Below are positions 44,148 through 54,842 of a stretch of 64,000 nt of DNA, one piece after another. Origin of the DNA: Pseudochelatococcus sp050946405 (GTDB taxonomy: Bacteria; Pseudomonadota; Alphaproteobacteria; Rhizobiales; Beijerinckiaceae); NCBI RefSeq assembly GCF_050946405.1, contig NZ_JBMNUS010000011.1, positions 62,001 to 126,000 of the forward strand, written 5' to 3'. A program made the translations under genes and the position numbers. Positions within the stretch are counted from its first letter, which is position 1; every line of letters starts with the position of its first letter. The notes beneath the pieces are model-generated. The model was not told where the DNA came from. It made no database searches and saw nothing but the letters and a program-made list of their open reading frames with translations.

Positions 44148-45296
44148 ATGGCGTCGCGCGCTGAACGCACCTATGCGGGTGAATGGCTGTGGACCGTCGA
44201 CAGGCTGTCGCTGGCCGCCATCGGCACGCTGATGGTGGCGGGGCTCGTGTTCCTGATGGGCGGCGGGCCGCCCGTCGCCGAGCGGCTCGGCCTGTCGGAC
44301 TTCCACTTCGTCAACCGGCAGGTGTTCTATCTCATTCCCACCATCGCCATCCTGCTCGGCACATCCATGCTGCCGCCGCGCTACGTGCGCCGGGCGGCGC
44401 TGCTGGCCTATCTCGGCGGCATGCTGCTCATCGTGCTCGCGCTCTACATGGGGCCGGAGGTGAAGGGTTCGCGGCGCTGGTTCACGCTCGGCGGCTTCAC
44501 GCTCCAGCCCTCGGAATTCGTCAAGCCGGCCTTCGTGGTGCTCACCTCCTGGCTGTTCGCGGAAGGCAACCGGCGCAAGGACATGCCCGGCACGCTGCTC
44601 GCCGTGCTGATGCTCCCGGCCACCATTGTGCCGCTCATCCTCCAGCCCGATATCGGACAGACGATGCTCGTCACCATCGTGTGGGCGTGCCTGTTCTTCA
44701 CGGCAGGGCTGCACATGTTCTGGGTGCTGGGCATCGGCGGGATCGCGCTGCTGGGGCTCGTCGCCGCCTACAACTTCATCGGTCACGTTCGCGCGCGCAT
44801 CGAGCGCTTCCTCGATCCGTCCTCCGGCGACAGTTTCCAGGTCAACACGGCGCTCGACGCCTTCGCGCAAGGCGGCTGGTCCGGCAAGGGGCCGGGGGAG
44901 GGCACCGTGAAGCGCATCCTGCCGGACGCGCATACCGACTTCATCTTCGCCGCCACGGCGGAGGAGTTCGGCATCGCGGTGTGCATCGGGCTGGCGCTGC
45001 TCTTCGCCTTCATCGTGCTGCGCAGCCTCGTGATGGCGCGGCGCAGCGAGGATCCGTTCTGCCGCCTCGCCGCGACCGGGCTCGCGACGCTGTTCGGCGT
45101 GCAGGCGTGCATCAACATGATGGTGAACGTGCATCTGCTGCCGGCCAAGGGCATGACGCTGCCGTTCGTCTCCTACGGCGGGTCGTCGCTATGGTCGCTG
45201 GCGCTCGCCATGGGTTTCCTGATCGCGCTCACCCGCAAGCGCCCGCGCGCGGCGATTCTCGACCGCGGCATACCGGCGGATGGCTACAATGGCTGA
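44148..45296 (+). CDS. ftsW: Septal peptidoglycan glycosyltransferase FtsW
   Basis: A 382-residue SEDS-family protein with about ten helices that polymerises lipid II with FtsI. GSRRWFTLGGFTLQPSEFVK (about 108-127) and PDIGQTMLV near 166-174 are conserved, and FVSYGGSSLWSLALAMGFL lies near the C terminus. ATG 44148 has GAGGGA at six bases; a TTG two codons earlier is less likely. Confidence 0.95.
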   Translation: MASRAERTYAGEWLWTVDRLSLAAIGTLMVAGLVFLMGGGPPVAERLGLSDFHFVNRQVFYLIPTIAILLGTSMLPPRYVRRAALLAYLGGMLLIVLALYMGPEVKGSRRWFTLGGFTLQPSEFVKPAFVVLTSWLFAEGNRRKDMPGTLLAVLMLPATIVPLILQPDIGQTMLVTIVWACLFFTAGLHMFWVLGIGGIALLGLVAAYNFIGHVRARIERFLDPSSGDSFQVNTALDAFAQGGWSGKGPGEGTVKRILPDAHTDFIFAATAEEFGIAVCIGLALLFAFIVLRSLVMARRSEDPFCRLAATGLATLFGVQACINMMVNVHLLPAKGMTLPFVSYGGSSLWSLALAMGFLIALTRKRPRAAILDRGIPADGYNG

Positions 45297-46425
45297 AACC
45301 CGCGCTCCCCTCGTCATCGTCGCCGCCGGCGGCTCCGGCGGGCACCTGTTTCCGGCGGAGGCGCTGACCGTGGCGCTGAAGGCGCGCGGCGTGCGCGTGG
45401 AACTGGCGACCGACGCGCGCGCGGCGAAATTCGCGCAGAACTTTCCCGCCGATGCCGTCATCGCCTTTCCCGCGGCGACGCCCTCCGGGCGCTCGCCGCT
45501 CGCGGCGCTGAAGGCGGCGGCGACATTGGCCCGCGGCTTTTTCGCCGCGTTCGCGGCGATCCGCGGCCGTCGGCCCGCCGTCATCGTCGGCTTCGGCGGC
45601 TATCCGACCGTCCCGCCGCTGCTCGCGGCCGGATTGTTGCGGATACCGATCGTCGTGCACGAGCAGAACGCCGTGCTGGGCCGCGCCAACCTGTTGCTGA
45701 GCAACTGGGCGACGCTGATCGCCACGGGCTTTCCCGAAGTCGGCAACGTGCCGGAGAAGGCGCGCGCGCGCCTCGCGCATGTCGGCAATCCGGTGCGCCC
45801 GGCGGTGCTCGCCGCGGCCGGCACGCCGCTCGCGCCGCCAGGGGAGGCAGATGCGTTCAATCTCGTGGTGACGGGCGGCAGCCAGGGCGCGCGGGTGATG
45901 AGCGACATCGTGCCGCCCGCCGTCGAACTGCTGCCGCAGGACCTGCGCGGGCGTCTTTCCATCGTCCAGCAGGCGCGGGCCGAGGATGTGGAGCGTGTGC
46001 GCGAAACCTATGCGCGGCTCGGCGTGCGAGCCGAGATCGCGCCGTTCTTCACCGATCTGCCGCAGCGCATGGCGACGGCGCATCTCGTGATCGGGCGCGC
46101 CGGCGCCTCGACGGTGGCGGAACTCGCGGTGATCGGCCGCGCCGCGATCCTCGTGCCGCTGCCGGGCGCGCTCGATCAGGACCAGGCGGCGAACGCGGCC
46201 GTGCTGGTGCGCGCCGGCGCGGCGTCCGCCGTGGCGCAGAAGGATTTTTCGCCCGCGTGGCTCGCGGAGGAACTCGCGGCGCGCCTGCGCGATCCCGCCG
46301 CCCTGCGGCGGGCGGGCGAGGCGGCGCGCAAGGCGGGCTACCCCGATGCGGCGGACAGGCTCGCCGAGCGGGTGCTGGGCGTCGCGCGCGGCGAGACGGC
46401 TTCCGAAAAGCGGTCCGGTACTTGA
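45289..46425 (+). CDS. murG: UDP-GlcNAc:lipid I N-acetylglucosaminyltransferase
   Basis: A 378-residue GT-B enzyme that completes lipid II. The N-terminal G loop is AAGGSGGHLFPAEAL near residues 12-26, with HEQNAVLGRAN near 121-131, VTGGSQGARVMSDIVP near 192-207, and the UDP-sugar site RAGASTVAELAVIGR plus PLPGALDQDQAANA near 269-303. An ATG at 45280 is also in frame. It overlaps the end of ftsW by eight bases. Confidence 0.95.
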   Translation: MAETRAPLVIVAAGGSGGHLFPAEALTVALKARGVRVELATDARAAKFAQNFPADAVIAFPAATPSGRSPLAALKAAATLARGFFAAFAAIRGRRPAVIVGFGGYPTVPPLLAAGLLRIPIVVHEQNAVLGRANLLLSNWATLIATGFPEVGNVPEKARARLAHVGNPVRPAVLAAAGTPLAPPGEADAFNLVVTGGSQGARVMSDIVPPAVELLPQDLRGRLSIVQQARAEDVERVRETYARLGVRAEIAPFFTDLPQRMATAHLVIGRAGASTVAELAVIGRAAILVPLPGALDQDQAANAAVLVRAGAASAVAQKDFSPAWLAEELAARLRDPAALRRAGEAARKAGYPDAADRLAERVLGVARGETASEKRSGT

Positions 46426-46486
46426 ACTCAGACACGCCGTGGCGCAAAAGGCGTCGCGGCGATCATCACGTGAAGGAATGCGGTTC

Positions 46487-47922
46487 ATGAAACTGCCCCG
46501 CGAACTCGGCCCCATCCATTTCATCGGCATCGGCGGCATCGGCATGTCCGGCATCGCGGAGGTGCTGCTCAACCTCGGCTACACCGTGCAAGGCTCGGAC
46601 GCGGCGGAGAACGCCAACGTCCGCCGTCTGCGCGACAAGGGCGCGGCCGTGTACGTCGGCCACGATGCGGGCCATCTGGGCGGGGCGGAAGTCGTCGTCG
46701 TCTCGACGGCCATCAAGCGCGACAACCCGGAGCTGGTGGAAGCGCGCCTGCGCCGCCTGCCGGTGGTGCGCCGCGCGGAGATGCTGGCGGAGCTGATGCG
46801 GCTGAAGACCTGCGTGGCCATCGCCGGCACGCACGGCAAGACCACGACCACCTCGCTCGTCGCCACGCTGCTCGACGGCGGCGGCTTCGACCCCACCGTC
46901 ATCAACGGCGGCATCATCAACGCCTACGGCACCAACGCCCGGCTCGGCGGCGGCGACTGGATGGTAGTGGAGGCGGACGAATCCGACGGGACGTTCCTCA
47001 AGCTGCCGGCCGATGTCGCCGTCGTCACCAACATCGATCCCGAGCACCTCGATCATTTCGGCACTTACGAGAAGGTCAAGGAGGCGTTCCGCGCCTTCGT
47101 CGAGAATCTGCCCTTCTACGGTTTCGCCGTGATGTGCATCGACCATCCCGTCGTGCAGGATCTGGTGGGCGCGGTCGAGGACCGCCACGTCATCACCTAC
47201 GGCCAGAATCCGCAGGCCGACGTGCGGCTGCTCGACGTCGATCTGACGGGCGGGCGCAGCCGCTTCACCGTGCTGATCCGCGAGCGCCAGTCGAATGCCG
47301 CCACCGTCATCGACAACCTGACGCTGCCGATGCCGGGTCTGCACAACGCGCTCAACACCACGGCCGCCATCGCGGTCGCCTTCCGGCTCGGCATGACGCC
47401 GGAGGCGATCCGCAAGGCCGTCGAGGGTTTCGGCGGCGTGAAGCGGCGCTTCACGCGCACGGGCGAATGGAACGGCGTCACCGTCTTCGACGACTACGGC
47501 CATCACCCCGTGGAGATCGCCGCCGTGCTGAAGGCGGCGCGCGCCTCCACCACCGGGCGCGTGGTGGCGGTAGTGCAGCCGCACCGCTATACGCGCCTGC
47601 ACGCGCTGTTCAACGATTTCTGCACCTGCTTCAACGATGCCGACGCCGTGCTCGTCGCGCCGGTCTACGCGGCGGGCGAGACGCCGATCGAGGGCGCGGG
47701 GCGCGACGATCTCGTCGCCGGCCTGCGCGCGCGCGGCCACCGCGACGTGCTGGCCATCGACGGGTCGGAGGGGCTGGCCGACAAGATACGCGCGCTGGTG
47801 TCGCCCGGCGATTACGTGGTGTTTCTGGGCGCGGGCAGCATCACCGGCTGGGCCAACGCGCTGCCGGGCGAACTGGCGGCGGGCGATGCCACACCCGGCG
47901 AACCGGCTGCGGGTGAGGTGGC

Positions 47923-47926
<4 letters not shown>
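46487..47926 (+). CDS. murC: UDP-N-acetylmuramate:L-alanine ligase
   Basis: A 479-residue Mur ligase that begins the stem peptide. FIGIGGIGMSGIAEVL near residues 12-27 binds the nucleotide, AIAGTHGKTTTTSLV near 110-124 is the ATP loop, and DDYGHHPVEIAAVL near 337-350 belongs to the C-terminal domain. AAGGAA at eight bases supports ATG 46487; ATG 46478 is possible. It overlaps murB by four bases. Confidence 0.96.
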
Positions 47927-48867
<941 letters not shown>

Positions 48868-49205
48868 CGTTGGACAACGCGATTTCCCGCGCGGTCGACG
48901 GTTGTGAATAACCCTTGTCCGCGGCCGGCGCAGGCGCGGCCGGATCGGCGGCGGCAGTGATCATTCCATTGATGAAAAAGGGATTTCTTTCGCGTGAGCG
49001 CCTGCCGGCGTCATGATCGCGCAAGGAGGGGCGGCGTTCCCGGCCGCGACGGGCGATGCGGCTCTTAAATAAATATTTACCAAAAGGCGGAAGAGTCATC
49101 GTTAACGGTGGCCCTGAAGCCGTTGATGCGGCTGTCGAAGCATCGACGCTCCGGCGACCGTTTCCGAAAAGAATGTTCAGGCGGAATTTTCCGGGCGGGC
49201 TTTCG
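48868..49205. other. murB-ftsQ gap (no ddl gene)
   Basis: These 338 bases hold no D-alanine-D-alanine ligase or recognisable remnant. An ATG at 49056 is in frame with ftsQ, but the codons from there (TTA, AAT, AAA, TAT, TTA) are unlike the GC-rich usage of the cluster, so I treat the stretch as a regulatory leader. Confidence 0.6.
49065..49080 (+). promoter_or_regulatory. CtrA-box-like site upstream of ftsQ
   Basis: TTAA (49065-49068), seven bases, then TTTAC (49076-49080) differs from the CtrA consensus TTAA-N7-TTAAC at one position. A GTTAAC follows at 49101-49106. In Caulobacter the ftsQA promoter is controlled by CtrA, so the location fits. Confidence 0.45.
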
Positions 49206-50135
49206 ATGGCTGGTGTCAAGCATCTGTGGCGAGGTTTGAAGGGCGGCGGGCGCGCCTCCGCCGCCGCCGGTGCGCGCCGCGCCGGCGGCGACCGGCGGTC
49301 GCAGCGCCTGACCGCGTTCGAGAAGGCGGCGCGCACGGTGCCGCGCGGCGCGGGAACCGGGCTGGTGGCGGTGCTGTTCGCGGCGGTCGGCGCGGCGGGC
49401 GTCTCTCTCGGCGGGCACATGGAAACGTTCCGCGCCGCTTACGGTGCGCCCTACGACGCGCTGGCGCGCGTGCTCGGGCTCGGCATCGACGAGGTGAAAA
49501 TCGCCGGCATGGTCGAGCTGCGCGAGAGCGAGGTGCTGGCGGCGGCGGGCATCACGCCGCTGCGCTCGCTGGCTTTCCTCGATGTCGGCGAGGTGCGCAA
49601 GCGCCTCGAATCCGTGCCGATGATCAGGCAGGCGTCGGTGAGCAAGCACTATCCCGACGCGCTCGCCATCACCATCGTGGAGCGCGAGCCGCGCGCCCTC
49701 TGGCAACTCAACGGCGAGCTGTTCGTCATCGCCGGCGACGGCACGGTCATCGACCTGATGACGGACGCGCGTTTCGCGCGGCTGCCGTTCGTCGCCGGCG
49801 ACGGGGCGAATACGCGCTCGCAGGAATATATCGACGTGCTGCGCGCCGCCGGCCCGCTCAGGGAGCGCATCCGCGCCGGCATTCTGGTTTCCGGCCGCCG
49901 CTGGGATGTGAAGTTCGACAACGACCTGATCGTGCGCCTGCCCGAAAGCGAGCCGGTGGAGGCGATGGCGCGTCTCGTGGAGCTGGAGAAGCGCGAGCGG
50001 ATTCTCGACAAGGATCTGATCGCCATCGACATGCGCCAGGCCGACCGCATCGCCATGCGCCTGAGCGAGGAGGGCGCGGCGGCGATGGCCGACGCGAAGA
50101 AGAAAACCGTCAAGCGGAAGGCCCCCGAAACATGA
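49206..50135 (+). CDS. ftsQ: Cell division protein FtsQ
   Basis: A 309-residue bitopic divisome protein. A basic, alanine/glycine-rich cytoplasmic part (about 1-50) leads to a membrane helix (near 57-75), a POTRA domain (about 95-165: EVKIAGMVELRESEVLAAAG, then PMIRQASVSKHYPDALAITI) and the FtsQ beta domain with EREPRALWQLNGE. ATG 49206 is chosen by codon usage and a GGGCGGG just upstream; 49056 is the longest alternative. It overlaps ftsA by four bases. Confidence 0.88.
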   Translation: MAGVKHLWRGLKGGGRASAAAGARRAGGDRRSQRLTAFEKAARTVPRGAGTGLVAVLFAAVGAAGVSLGGHMETFRAAYGAPYDALARVLGLGIDEVKIAGMVELRESEVLAAAGITPLRSLAFLDVGEVRKRLESVPMIRQASVSKHYPDALAITIVEREPRALWQLNGELFVIAGDGTVIDLMTDARFARLPFVAGDGANTRSQEYIDVLRAAGPLRERIRAGILVSGRRWDVKFDNDLIVRLPESEPVEAMARLVELEKRERILDKDLIAIDMRQADRIAMRLSEEGAAAMADAKKKTVKRKAPET

Positions 50136-51484
50136 GCTCCACCGGCAACCGCCTGACTCCGGGGCTGACGCCACGGATGAAACCGCTTTCCGCCCGCAAG
50201 AGCGCCACGCTGTCGGTGCTCGACGTGGGCACCAACAAGATCGTCTGCCTGATCGCCCAGCTCAATCCCGTGAGCGAGACCGAGGCCCTGCGCGGCCGCA
50301 CCCATCTGGCGCGGGTGCTCGGCATCGGCCACCAACGCTCCATGGGCCTCAAGGGCGGCATCGTCGTCGATCTGGACGCGGCCGAGCGCGCCATCCGCCA
50401 TGCGGTGGACGCGGCGGAGCGCATGGCGCGGGTCGAACTCAAGTCGGTGGTCGTCAACCTCACCGGGGGGCGGCTCGCGTCGCAACGGTTCACGGCGAAT
50501 GTGGCGGTGCGCGGCGGCGCGGTGACGACGGGCGATATCGGCCGGGTGCTGGACGCCGCATCCGCCCACGCGACGCGGCCGGGCCGGGCCGTGCTGCATG
50601 CCCTCCCCACCGGTTTCTCGCTCGACGGCCAGCGTGGCCTGCTCGATCCCGGCGGGATGATCGGCGAGAAGCTCGGCGTCGACATGCATGTCGTCAACGC
50701 CGATGCGGGGGCGGTGCGCAACCTGATGCTGGCGGTCGAGCGCTGCCATCTCGATGTCGAGGCGGTGGTGGCGACGCCCTATGCCGCCGGTCTTTCGGCG
50801 CTCGTGGACGACGAGGCGGAGATGGGCGCGGTGCTCATCGATCTCGGCGGCGGCACAACCAGCATGGGCGTGTTCGCGGGCGGTCATCTCGTCCATGCGG
50901 ACGCCTTCGCCGTCGGCGGCCACCACGTCACCATGGACGTGGCGCGCGGCCTTTCCACCCGCGTGGCGGCGGCGGAGCGGCTCAAGACGCTCTACGGCGC
51001 GGCGATTTCCTCGCCCTCCGACGAGCGCGAGATCGTCGCCGTGCCGCAGGTGGACGACAGCGAGCAGGATGTGCCGAACCATGTGCCGAAATCGCATCTG
51101 GTGCGCATCATCAAGCCGCGCGTCGAGGAAATTCTCGAACTGGCGCGCGGCCGCCTGCGCGAGGCCGGCTTCGCGGCGGAGGCGGGGCGGCGCGTGATCC
51201 TGACGGGCGGCGCGAGCCAGCTCACGGGCTTGCCGGAGCTGGCGCGGCGCATTCTCGTCGGCGAGAAGGGAACGGGTCAGGTGCGTATCGGCCGGCCGTT
51301 GGGCATCAAGGGCCTGCCGGATGCCGCGAAGGGACCGGCGTTTTCCGCATCCGTCGGTTTGCTGGTGTATCCGCAGATGGCGCATGTGGAGCATTTCGAG
51401 CCGCGTTCGGCGGGCTACGCCGCGCGAACCGGCACGGACGGCTATTTCAGCCGCATGGGCCGCTGGATACGCGACAGTTTCTGA
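50132..51484 (+). CDS. ftsA: Cell division protein FtsA
   Basis: A 450-residue actin-like protein that anchors FtsZ to the membrane. LSVLDVGTNKIVCLIAQ near residues 28-44 is the phosphate-1 loop, IDLGGGTTSMGVFAGG near 236-251 is phosphate-2 and LTGGASQLTGLPELA near 355-369 belongs to the adenosine site. The last residues (GYFSRMGRWIRDSF) form the amphipathic membrane-targeting helix. Confidence 0.95.
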   Translation: MSSTGNRLTPGLTPRMKPLSARKSATLSVLDVGTNKIVCLIAQLNPVSETEALRGRTHLARVLGIGHQRSMGLKGGIVVDLDAAERAIRHAVDAAERMARVELKSVVVNLTGGRLASQRFTANVAVRGGAVTTGDIGRVLDAASAHATRPGRAVLHALPTGFSLDGQRGLLDPGGMIGEKLGVDMHVVNADAGAVRNLMLAVERCHLDVEAVVATPYAAGLSALVDDEAEMGAVLIDLGGGTTSMGVFAGGHLVHADAFAVGGHHVTMDVARGLSTRVAAAERLKTLYGAAISSPSDEREIVAVPQVDDSEQDVPNHVPKSHLVRIIKPRVEEILELARGRLREAGFAAEAGRRVILTGGASQLTGLPELARRILVGEKGTGQVRIGRPLGIKGLPDAAKGPAFSASVGLLVYPQMAHVEHFEPRSAGYAARTGTDGYFSRMGRWIRDSF

Positions 51485-51576
51485 GCACGGGCGGCGGTGC
51501 GGCGGCCGCCACGTCTGGGGTTTATCTGGAGAGAGGGGCGCGCAGCCGGGCGCCGATCGATGAGAAGAGGCCAAAC

Positions 51577-53334
51577 ATGGCGATCAACCTGCAAGCCCCG
51601 GACATCCGGGAACTGAAGCCCCACATCACCGTTTTCGGCGTCGGCGGAGCCGGCGGCAATGCGGTGAACAACATGATCGAATCCGGCCTGCAAGGGGTCG
51701 AGTTCGTCTGCGCCAACACGGATGCCCAGGCGCTCATGAGCTCCCGCTCCGAGCGCATCATCCAGATGGGCACGCAGGTGACGGAAGGCCTCGGCGCGGG
51801 CTCGCAGCCCGATGTCGGCCGCGCGGCGGCGGAAGAGGTCATCGACGAGATCCGCGACAACCTGTCGGGCGCGCACATGGTGTTCATCACCGCCGGCATG
51901 GGCGGCGGCACCGGCACCGGCGCCGCGCCGGTCATCGCCCAGGCGGCCCGCGACATGGGCATCCTGACGGTCGGCGTCGTGACCAAGCCGTTCCAGTTCG
52001 AGGGCGCGCGCCGCATGCGCATGGCCGAATCCGGCATTCAGGAATTGCAGAAGTCGGTCGACACGCTGATCGTGATCCCGAACCAGAACCTGTTCCGCGT
52101 CGCCAACGAAAAGACCACCTTCGCCGACGCCTTCTCGCTCGCCGACCAGGTGCTCTATTCGGGCGTCGCCTGCATCACGGACCTGATGGTGAAGGAAGGT
52201 CTCATCAACCTCGACTTCGCCGACGTGCGCTCCATCATGCGCGGCATGGGCAAGGCGATGATGGGCACGGGCGAGGCTTCCGGCGAGAAGCGCGCCATCA
52301 CGGCGGCCGAGGCGGCGATCGCCAACCCGCTGCTCGACGACGTGTCGATGAAGGGCGCGCGCGGCCTGCTGATCTCCATCACCGGCGGCAACGACCTCAC
52401 GCTCTACGAGGTCGACGAGGCCGCCACCCGCATCCGCGAGGAAGTCGATTCCGACGCCAACATCATCCTGGGCGCGACCTTCGACCCGAGCCTCGAAGGC
52501 ATCATCCGCGTGTCGGTCGTCGCGACCGGCATCGAGCCGCTCTTCGTCACCGGCGGGCAGGAGGTGACGGCGACCGAGCAGCGCATCGCGGAAGTCGCCG
52601 AGCGGCTGCGCTCGGAAGCGCGCCTGCGCGCGGTGCAGTCGTCGGGGCAGATCGCCGCGCCCGGCGAGGCCGTTCACGCGTCGGCGCCGGCGGCCGCGCA
52701 GCATTATCAGGCGGCCGGACACGGCGCGCCTCTGGCGGCCCTGGTCGCCGCCGGTCAGGTGCCGCCTGCCGTCGCGCATTCGGCGCCCGCGGTCGGCCGC
52801 CACGATGTCGTGTTCGAGCCCGCGCAGCCGCGCGCGGCCGTGGCGCCCGCAGCGCCCGCGCTGGCGCCGCAGCCCCAGCAGCACGAGCCGCTGCCGGAGC
52901 ACTTCCTGCCTCCGCGCGCGGAGCAGACCGTGCGCGCTCCCCGCATGCCGCGCGTCGACGAGCTGCCGCTGCCGGCGCAGAACCAGATCCGCGCCAGCCG
53001 GGGAGAAGCGCCCCAGCATGCGCAGCAGGCCCACGATCCGCGCCAGCGCATGTCGCTGCTGCAACGCCTCGCCTCAGTCGGTCTCGGCCGCCGGGACGAG
53101 ACGGTGCCGCAGGGTGGGCAGGCACACGGCGGGCAAGCACACGGCGGACAGGTCGCCTACCCGCCGCAGGCCGCCCCCGCGCCCCAGCGCAGCCAGCCCG
53201 CGGCGGCACCGGCTCCCGCGCCGCGCCCGGCCCAGCCGGAGCAGCCCGTCCGTCCGCCGGTCGGCGCGCGCAATGCCACGATCGATGACGATCAGCTCGA
53301 AATTCCGGCGTTCCTGCGCCGGCAGGCGAATTGA
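51577..53334 (+). CDS. ftsZ: Cell division GTPase FtsZ with long C-terminal linker
   Basis: A 585-residue tubulin-like protein that forms the Z ring. The core (about 1-320) has GVGGAGGNAVNNMI near 22-35, the GTP loop GGGTGTGAAPVIA near 109-121, NQNLFRVANEKTTFADAF near 169-186 and the synergy loop LINLDFADVRSIM. An Ala/Pro/Gln-rich linker of about 240 residues follows, with a short AHGGQ-type repeat. It ends in the conserved tail DDQLEIPAFLRRQAN, which binds FtsA. The long linker is usual in Hyphomicrobiales. GAAGAGG precedes ATG 51577. Confidence 0.97.
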   Translation: MAINLQAPDIRELKPHITVFGVGGAGGNAVNNMIESGLQGVEFVCANTDAQALMSSRSERIIQMGTQVTEGLGAGSQPDVGRAAAEEVIDEIRDNLSGAHMVFITAGMGGGTGTGAAPVIAQAARDMGILTVGVVTKPFQFEGARRMRMAESGIQELQKSVDTLIVIPNQNLFRVANEKTTFADAFSLADQVLYSGVACITDLMVKEGLINLDFADVRSIMRGMGKAMMGTGEASGEKRAITAAEAAIANPLLDDVSMKGARGLLISITGGNDLTLYEVDEAATRIREEVDSDANIILGATFDPSLEGIIRVSVVATGIEPLFVTGGQEVTATEQRIAEVAERLRSEARLRAVQSSGQIAAPGEAVHASAPAAAQHYQAAGHGAPLAALVAAGQVPPAVAHSAPAVGRHDVVFEPAQPRAAVAPAAPALAPQPQQHEPLPEHFLPPRAEQTVRAPRMPRVDELPLPAQNQIRASRGEAPQHAQQAHDPRQRMSLLQRLASVGLGRRDETVPQGGQAHGGQAHGGQVAYPPQAAPAPQRSQPAAAPAPAPRPAQPEQPVRPPVGARNATIDDDQLEIPAFLRRQAN

Positions 53335-53746
53335 TCGTCGGTTCGATGCGGTAAACCCGATCACGTTTTCCGAACTTGTCCACAGCGGGGCCGAAAGGCC
53401 CCGCTGCCGTTTTTCGGCCCCGCCGGCGAAAAGACCGCGCGGGAGAGCCGAAAACGACGTTTTCGACGCCCGTGCGTGACGGTTTCGTCGTTGCGGGGCG
53501 CTTGCGAGCGTTTCGCCCGCGAGAAGGTTAATAGATCGTAAATAATTGTAATCAAAGACTATTATGGTCATTGCTGCACTGTAACAGACGGTAAGAAAGC
53601 GTGATTTGGCGCGGGTCGGCTATGGCGGCTATGTATGACTGCAACGGTGAGTCGAGGGCTGTGTTTCACGCCCGCTCCTCACCCGGCGCGCAGGTCTGGA
53701 CCGGATTTGCGTCGCCATGTGGTATCGCCGGTCCGGGACGCAGTCG
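53335..53746. other. ftsZ-lpxC intergenic region
   Basis: A 412-base gap. The ftsZ terminator lies at 53384-53414 and an AT-rich stretch at 53526-53600 (TTAATAGATCGTAAATAATT) probably carries the lpxC promoter, though no clear -35/-10 pair is seen. No gene is supported. Confidence 0.5.
53384..53414 (+). terminator. Intrinsic terminator behind ftsZ
   Basis: AGCGGGGCC and GGCCCCGCT form a perfect nine-pair stem closed by a GAAA tetraloop, followed by GCCGTTTTT. It separates the dcw operon from lpxC. Confidence 0.8.
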
Positions 53747-54697
53747 ATGAAAGCCAGCCGGCAAACCACGCTTCGCAAAGCTGTAACGCTCACGGGGGCG
53801 GGTGTTCATTCCGGCAAGCCTGCACGACTTGTTCTGCATCCCGCGGACGCCAATCACGGCGTCGTCTTCCTGCGCACCGGCCTGTCGAACGGCCGTGAGC
53901 GGCTGATCGACGCCCGCCATGTCCACGTCAGCACGACGGAGCTCTGCACCGTGCTGGGCGATGCCGACACGGGCTCCGTCGCCACGATCGAGCATCTCAT
54001 GGCCGCTTTCGCGGGGCTCGGCGTCGATAACGTGCTGGCCGAGATCGACGGGCCGGAAATGCCGATCCTCGACGGCAGCGCCGCCCGCTTCGTCGAGGCG
54101 ATCGATGCCGCCGGCGTCGTGCGGCAGAAGGCGCCGCGCCGCTGCCTGCGCGTGCTGCGCCCGGTGCGGATCAATCACGGCCGCGGTTTCTCCGAGTTGC
54201 GCCCCTTCGAGCGCGGGTTCCGTCTCGATGTGGAAATCGATTTCGATTCGGCCGTGATCGGGCGTCAGCGCAAGGTGGTGGATCTGGACGCCGCCGTGTT
54301 CCGCGACGAGATCTGCCGCGCGCGTACCTTCGGCTTCATGCGTGATGTCGAGAAGCTGCGCGCCATGGGACTGGCGCTCGGTTCCTCGCTGGACAATTCG
54401 GTCGCCATCGCCGACGACGGCATCGTCAATCCCGAGGGGCTGCGCTACGCGGACGAGTTCGTGCGCCACAAGCTGCTCGACGCCATCGGCGATCTGGCGC
54501 TTGCCGGCTATGCGCTGCAAGGCGAATATCGTTCGTATTGCGCCGGCCACCGCATGAACGTGGCGGTGCTGGAGGCGCTGTTCAGCGACCGGGCCAATTA
54601 CATGATCGTCGATTCGCTGGCGCCGCGCCGGGAATACGCCTACGGGGAGATGGTCGCGGGCGCTCCCGCTCCGGCCTATGCGCCCGACCTGACCTGA
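53747..54697 (+). CDS. lpxC: UDP-3-O-acyl-N-acetylglucosamine deacetylase
   Basis: A 316-residue zinc enzyme for the committed step of lipid A synthesis. TLTGAGVHSGKPARL near residues 16-30 is the N-terminal signature. Zinc ligands and catalytic residues are in TIEHLMAAFAGLGVDN near 79-94 and in DEFVRHKLLDAIGDLALAG near 237-255, and the catalytic His is in AGHRMN near 271-276. ATG 53747 gives the usual length; ATG 53717 adds ten residues. Confidence 0.96.
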   Translation: MKASRQTTLRKAVTLTGAGVHSGKPARLVLHPADANHGVVFLRTGLSNGRERLIDARHVHVSTTELCTVLGDADTGSVATIEHLMAAFAGLGVDNVLAEIDGPEMPILDGSAARFVEAIDAAGVVRQKAPRRCLRVLRPVRINHGRGFSELRPFERGFRLDVEIDFDSAVIGRQRKVVDLDAAVFRDEICRARTFGFMRDVEKLRAMGLALGSSLDNSVAIADDGIVNPEGLRYADEFVRHKLLDAIGDLALAGYALQGEYRSYCAGHRMNVAVLEALFSDRANYMIVDSLAPRREYAYGEMVAGAPAPAYAPDLT

Positions 54698-54734
54698 TTT
54701 TTCCAAAGTCCGGCGGCGGAATCTGAAACGCGGC

Positions 54735-54760
54735 AACAGAGTGCTTGAACAGAGTGCTTG
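54735..54760. repeat. 13-bp tandem repeat between lpxC and bamD
   Basis: AACAGAGTGCTTG at 54735-54747 is repeated exactly at 54748-54760. A small dyad (GTGTTT-ggggt-AAACAC) follows at 54772-54788. Confidence 0.7.
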
Positions 54761-54842
54761 GCGTATGAGGTGTGTTTGGGGTAAACACCCTCGGGTTGGG
54801 GGTAGTCTGTGTCCCTCGCGCCATCTGGAGGACTGACGAGGG

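Noticed and set aside
49056..49205. ATG 49056 as the start of ftsQ
   Set aside because: The 50 extra codons use TTA, AAT, AAA and TAT, unlike neighbouring genes, and contain the CtrA-like site. Kept as an alternative only.
54772..54788. Small dyad GTGTTT-ggggt-AAACAC as the lpxC terminator
   Set aside because: The stem has only six pairs and no T run follows.
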